Source of the DNA: Limnoraphis robusta CS-951
GTDB lineage: Bacteria; Cyanobacteriota; Cyanobacteriia; Cyanobacteriales; Microcoleaceae
Reading direction: 5' to 3'
Assembly: GCF_000972705.2 (NCBI RefSeq)
Contig: NZ_LATL02000294.1
Coordinates: 1 to 25,756, forward strand
DNA: 25,756 nucleotides
Part shown: positions 23,602 through 25,756 of the stretch, piece by piece
Numbering within the stretch: the stretch's first letter is position 1
Layout of the letters: every line of letters starts with the position of its first letter
The notes under the pieces: generated by a model
What the model was told of the DNA's origin: nothing
Database searches by the model: none
Seen by the model: the letters and a program-made list of their open reading frames with translations, nothing else
Position numbers and translations under genes: made by a program

Positions 23602-24133
23602 GAGACTAAAAAACCCGGTTTCTTCAAAGGCTTTCTGAAATTGACGATGTGCATTGTAAAAGAAACCCCATACTAGAGACTAAAAAACCCGGTTTCTTCA
23701 AAGGCTTTCTGAAATTGACGATGTGCATTGTAAAAGAAACCCCATACTAGAGACTAAAAAACCCGGTTTCTTCAAAGGCTTTCTGAAATTGACGATGTGC
23801 ATTGTAAAAGAAACCCCATACTAGAGACTAAAAAACCCGGTTTCTTCAAAGGCTTTCTGAAATTGACGATGTGCATTGTAAAAGAAACCCCATACTAGAG
23901 ACTAAAAAACCCGGTTTCTTCAAAGGCTTTCTGAAATTGACGATGTGCATTGTAAAAGAAACCCCATACTAGAGACTAAAAAACCCGGTTTCTTCAAAGG
24001 CTTTCTGAAATTGACGATGTGCATTGTAAAAGAAACCGGGTTTTTGGCTTCTAGAGACTAAAAAACCCGGTTTCTTCAAAGGCTTTCTGAAATTGACGAT
24101 GTGCATTGTAAAAGAAACCGGGTTTTTGGCTTC
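23602..24133. repeat. 74-bp tandem array (five identical units plus two longer units)
   Basis: Units start at 23602, 23676, 23750, 23824 and 23898 (five identical 74-bp copies), then 23972 (82 bp) and 24054 (80 bp, ending inside the rca stop codon). Each unit begins GAGACTAAAAAACCCGG and contains the left arm AAAAACCCGGTTTCTT. Units 6 and 7 also have the matching right arm AAGAAACCGGGTTTTT, making a 16-bp perfect inverted repeat around a 33-nt interior. In units 1-5 the right arm is cut short and replaced by CCCATACTA. The copies are contiguous with no variable spacers, so this is not a CRISPR array. A minus-strand open frame over the repeats is an artefact of the period. Confidence 0.93.
24063..24127 (-). 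terminator. Hairpin of array unit 7, probable rca terminator
   Basis: On the minus strand, a few bases after the rca stop, AAAAACCCGGTTTCTT and AAGAAACCGGGTTTTT form a 16-bp stem with a long loop, and the distal arm ends in a T-run. The shape and position suit an intrinsic terminator, though the 33-nt loop is longer than usual. Confidence 0.45.
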
Positions 24134-25475
24134 AATTTGAACCGTTAGGTCGTTGAATAATCGTCTCAATTACCCGTCGTTTAGCTTGAGTATCAATCCC
24201 AATTAAACGCACATAATCATTGGGATTTTCTGATAGACAAGCCTCAATTGCTGCCATAATTTCTGAGTGATGACTGCTATCAATAATTGAACAACTTTTC
24301 CAAGATCCTGTTTTGAACCGACGCGGATCAGCATATTCCAAACCGACTCGATATCCTGCTTCTAAAATCTGTTCAATTTGTTCAAGAACGTCTAAACTCA
24401 GTTTCGTTGTCACTGCTTGACCTTCACTAATAAAAGTTGATCCTTTACTATCTCCTTGCATCACAGCACTCACTTTGCTATCAAACCGATGAGGAGGCAT
24501 AATTGGGTTATAAGGAAGATGAGTTTTTTGAGTATAATTTGCTGGTGGCTGAACCGAATTTGATGGGGGTTGGGGTTGTGTTACTTCGGGATGAAAGATG
24601 CGGTATTGGTTATATTCCTCGACTAATCTCAACTCTTTAATTCGTTGCTGTTCTTTTACCATCTGATGACCCATTTCTAACAAATGAGAGAAGCTAAAAT
24701 TAGGGTTTTTAAATTCGGGAGGTTTTTCTGTACTATTGACAATGAGCTTAGAAATTTGTTCAATTCCTACTTGATGAATAAAGCGTTGAATTTGTTCGTC
24801 GTAAATTCGCGATCGCAATGCACTAAAGAAATCTATCGACTGTTCGGGAAACTCTTCAACTAACTTCACTATATCCTGTTTTAAGAGTTCTTGTTGAAAA
24901 ATTCCTTCCACAATTTCAACCCGTTCTTCTGGGATAGGTTCCCAATAGAACTTTTCCATCCGTCCATCTCGAATTAGAGGCGCATAAAGTGTTGAAAAAT
25001 CATTTCCGGTGACAATAATCGGAATCCGTTGTAATGGCGTTGCATCATAACTTCCGGGTAGCTGAACATTCGTCGGATTATCCGCAATATTCATCAAAGT
25101 GGCGTTAACTAACTGAGTATTAACCGTGTATTGGGTTCCCGAGTCAAAACGTCCTGCACCCGCATCAATATCATTAATAAATAATGCACACATTTGACCT
25201 CTTACCCTCGTTTGTTCCGAGGCTTCACGATATCGCAGTCGAATTAACCGTGAAGGATCTCCGGCGTCTGGACTCTCTAATTCACCCCCAGAAATGGTAA
25301 CAGGTTCAAATCCTAGTTTCTCAAACACCAGTTCACATTGAAAGGTTTTTCCTTCTCCCTTGCGTCCATGTATTCCTAAAATCAGGGGAACTCGCAGGTT
25401 AGAGATTTTTAAGAAGTTTTTGGTGATATGAACGGCTAATTTGTCAAGAAACCTGGGAGAGATATAATAAGACAT
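24132..25475 (-). CDS. rca: Rubisco activase-like AAA+ protein with C-terminal RbcS-like (SSUL) domain
   Basis: Rca uses ATP to remodel rubisco and release inhibitory sugar phosphates; cyanobacterial forms with an RbcS-like tail are recruited to carboxysomes. The 447-residue protein has an AAA+ module (residues about 1-290). Walker A is GRKGEGKT (37-44), Walker B is ALFINDIDAG (Asp102, Asp104), the sensor region is PIIVTGNDFSTLYAPLIRDGRMEKFYW, and a helical lid ends near 290. A P/Q/N-rich linker (about 295-357) connects to an SSUL domain (358-443) with LSLDVLEQIEQILEAGYRVG, YADPRRFKTGSWKSC and YVRLIGIDTQAKRRV. The latter resembles the RbcS-like modules of CcmM. The ATG at 25475 has no Shine-Dalgarno sequence but gives the usual N-terminus. 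No rubisco or ccm genes are in the window. The stop codon overlaps the end of the 74-bp array. Confidence 0.95.
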   Translation of the reverse strand: MSYYISPRFLDKLAVHITKNFLKISNLRVPLILGIHGRKGEGKTFQCELVFEKLGFEPVTISGGELESPDAGDPSRLIRLRYREASEQTRVRGQMCALFINDIDAGAGRFDSGTQYTVNTQLVNATLMNIADNPTNVQLPGSYDATPLQRIPIIVTGNDFSTLYAPLIRDGRMEKFYWEPIPEERVEIVEGIFQQELLKQDIVKLVEEFPEQSIDFFSALRSRIYDEQIQRFIHQVGIEQISKLIVNSTEKPPEFKNPNFSFSHLLEMGHQMVKEQQRIKELRLVEEYNQYRIFHPEVTQPQPPSNSVQPPANYTQKTHLPYNPIMPPHRFDSKVSAVMQGDSKGSTFISEGQAVTTKLSLDVLEQIEQILEAGYRVGLEYADPRRFKTGSWKSCSIIDSSHHSEIMAAIEACLSENPNDYVRLIGIDTQAKRRVIETIIQRPNGSN

Positions 25476-25567
25476 AGGAAGAGTAAAATTTGATTTGACA
25501 ATATTATTTTAGGCTAAAACAGACCTTTTTAATTCCATGAGATTAAATTTTTGAAGTCTTGTATAAT

Positions 25568-25756
25568 TTATGCCGACTTAAAATTGTTTTCTGATGTTTT
25601 AGGTTGAGGTAAAGGTTTACCATCCTCTTGATAGTCTTGAACCAGCAATTCTAACACTTCTTGAGCATTATTTAATGCTTCTTCGTAGGTATCACCATGA
25701 GTGTGAAATTCTTGAGTGGGAAAATCAGGTAAATGCACTAAATAACATTGATCTTC
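25568..25756 (-). CDS. HicB-like antitoxin-type protein (5' end outside window)
   Basis: The last 62 codons of a minus-strand gene are present, ending at TAA 25568-25570; the start lies beyond the window. The visible protein starts EDQCYLVHLPDFPTQEFHTHG and continues DTYEEALNNAQEVLELLVQDY, ending with a polar tail (EDGKPLPQPKTSENNF). The strand-turn-strand then helix pattern with HGDTYEEALNNA is that of the HicB/UPF0150 RNase H-like fold. HicB proteins usually neutralise the mRNA interferase HicA encoded next to them; no HicA is visible in the window, and the short tail lacks a DNA-binding domain. It could be an orphan HicB-like protein. It lies 92 bp upstream of rca in the same direction. 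Confidence 0.8.
   Translation of the reverse strand, partial: EDQCYLVHLPDFPTQEFHTHGDTYEEALNNAQEVLELLVQDYQEDGKPLPQPKTSENNFKSA

Noticed and set aside
23602..24133. CRISPR array
   Set aside because: Units are contiguous 74-bp copies with no unique spacers, and no cas genes are near.
23969..24169. 66-residue minus-strand frame over the repeat array
   Set aside because: It is translated almost wholly from repeat units, contains a duplicated peptide and overlaps the rca 3' end; it is a repeat artefact.

Overview
The window is chromosomal DNA of a cyanobacterium, most likely a filamentous Oscillatoriales type (Planktothrix/Limnoraphis/Kamptonema-like; genus placement is inference). The octamer GCGATCGC (HIP1, a cyanobacterial hallmark) occurs at least ten times (e.g. 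218, 14198, 15400, 15489, 23246). Several genes belong to cyanobacterial or plastid-lineage families: rubisco activase with an RbcS-like tail, ferredoxin-sulfite reductase, CRR7, DUF3288, DUF2854 and DUF1574. Intergenic DNA is rich in short palindromic and tandem repeats.

Layout. 2-3487 (+) is the 3' part of a giant polytopic membrane protein (DUF2157-like). 3503-12000 is a long minus-strand block. Read in the direction of transcription it runs: 94-aa and 60-aa conserved-looking small proteins, a DUF3288 protein, cobaltochelatase CobN, a membrane-anchored SGNH-like DUF1574 protein, DprA and a VOC-fold protein. 12155-16844 holds DUF2854 (+), CRR7 (-), ferredoxin-sulfite reductase Sir (+), the 16S rRNA methyltransferase RsmE (+) and a KTEA-repeat protein (+). 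16931-18901 (-) holds a patatin-like lipase and a DUF2993 protein. 19074-20763 (+) is a probable two-gene operon of an S4-domain pseudouridine synthase and a RodZ-like HTH/membrane protein. 20830-22332 (-) is 4-alpha-glucanotransferase MalQ. 22844-23476 (+) is a TMEM165/GDT1 (Mnx-type) cation transporter. 23477-24133 is a repeat cluster, followed on the minus strand by the rubisco activase-like AAA+ protein (24132-25475) and the C-terminal part of a HicB-like protein that runs off the window.

Function. Most of this is housekeeping and photosynthetic metabolism: cobalamin synthesis (CobN), sulfur assimilation (Sir), NDH-1 assembly (CRR7), rubisco maintenance in carboxysomes (Rca), glycogen/maltodextrin turnover (MalQ), Mn/Ca homeostasis (TMEM165/GDT1), ribosome modification (RsmE, RsuA/RluB type), DNA uptake (DprA) and envelope shape (RodZ-like). 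I see no phage, transposase, CRISPR array or multi-gene defence island.

The unusual material is mostly in the repeats. One is a 74-bp tandem array (five identical copies plus two longer hairpin-complete copies) abutting the rca stop codon. Another is a family of four 56-61 bp palindromic elements, one of which is flanked by a 15-bp direct repeat that looks like a target-site duplication. In the proteins, the best lead is a ribbon-helix-helix-like tail on sulfite reductase. Several start codons were moved inward from the longest open frame on ribosome-binding-site or family grounds; each case is stated in its entry.
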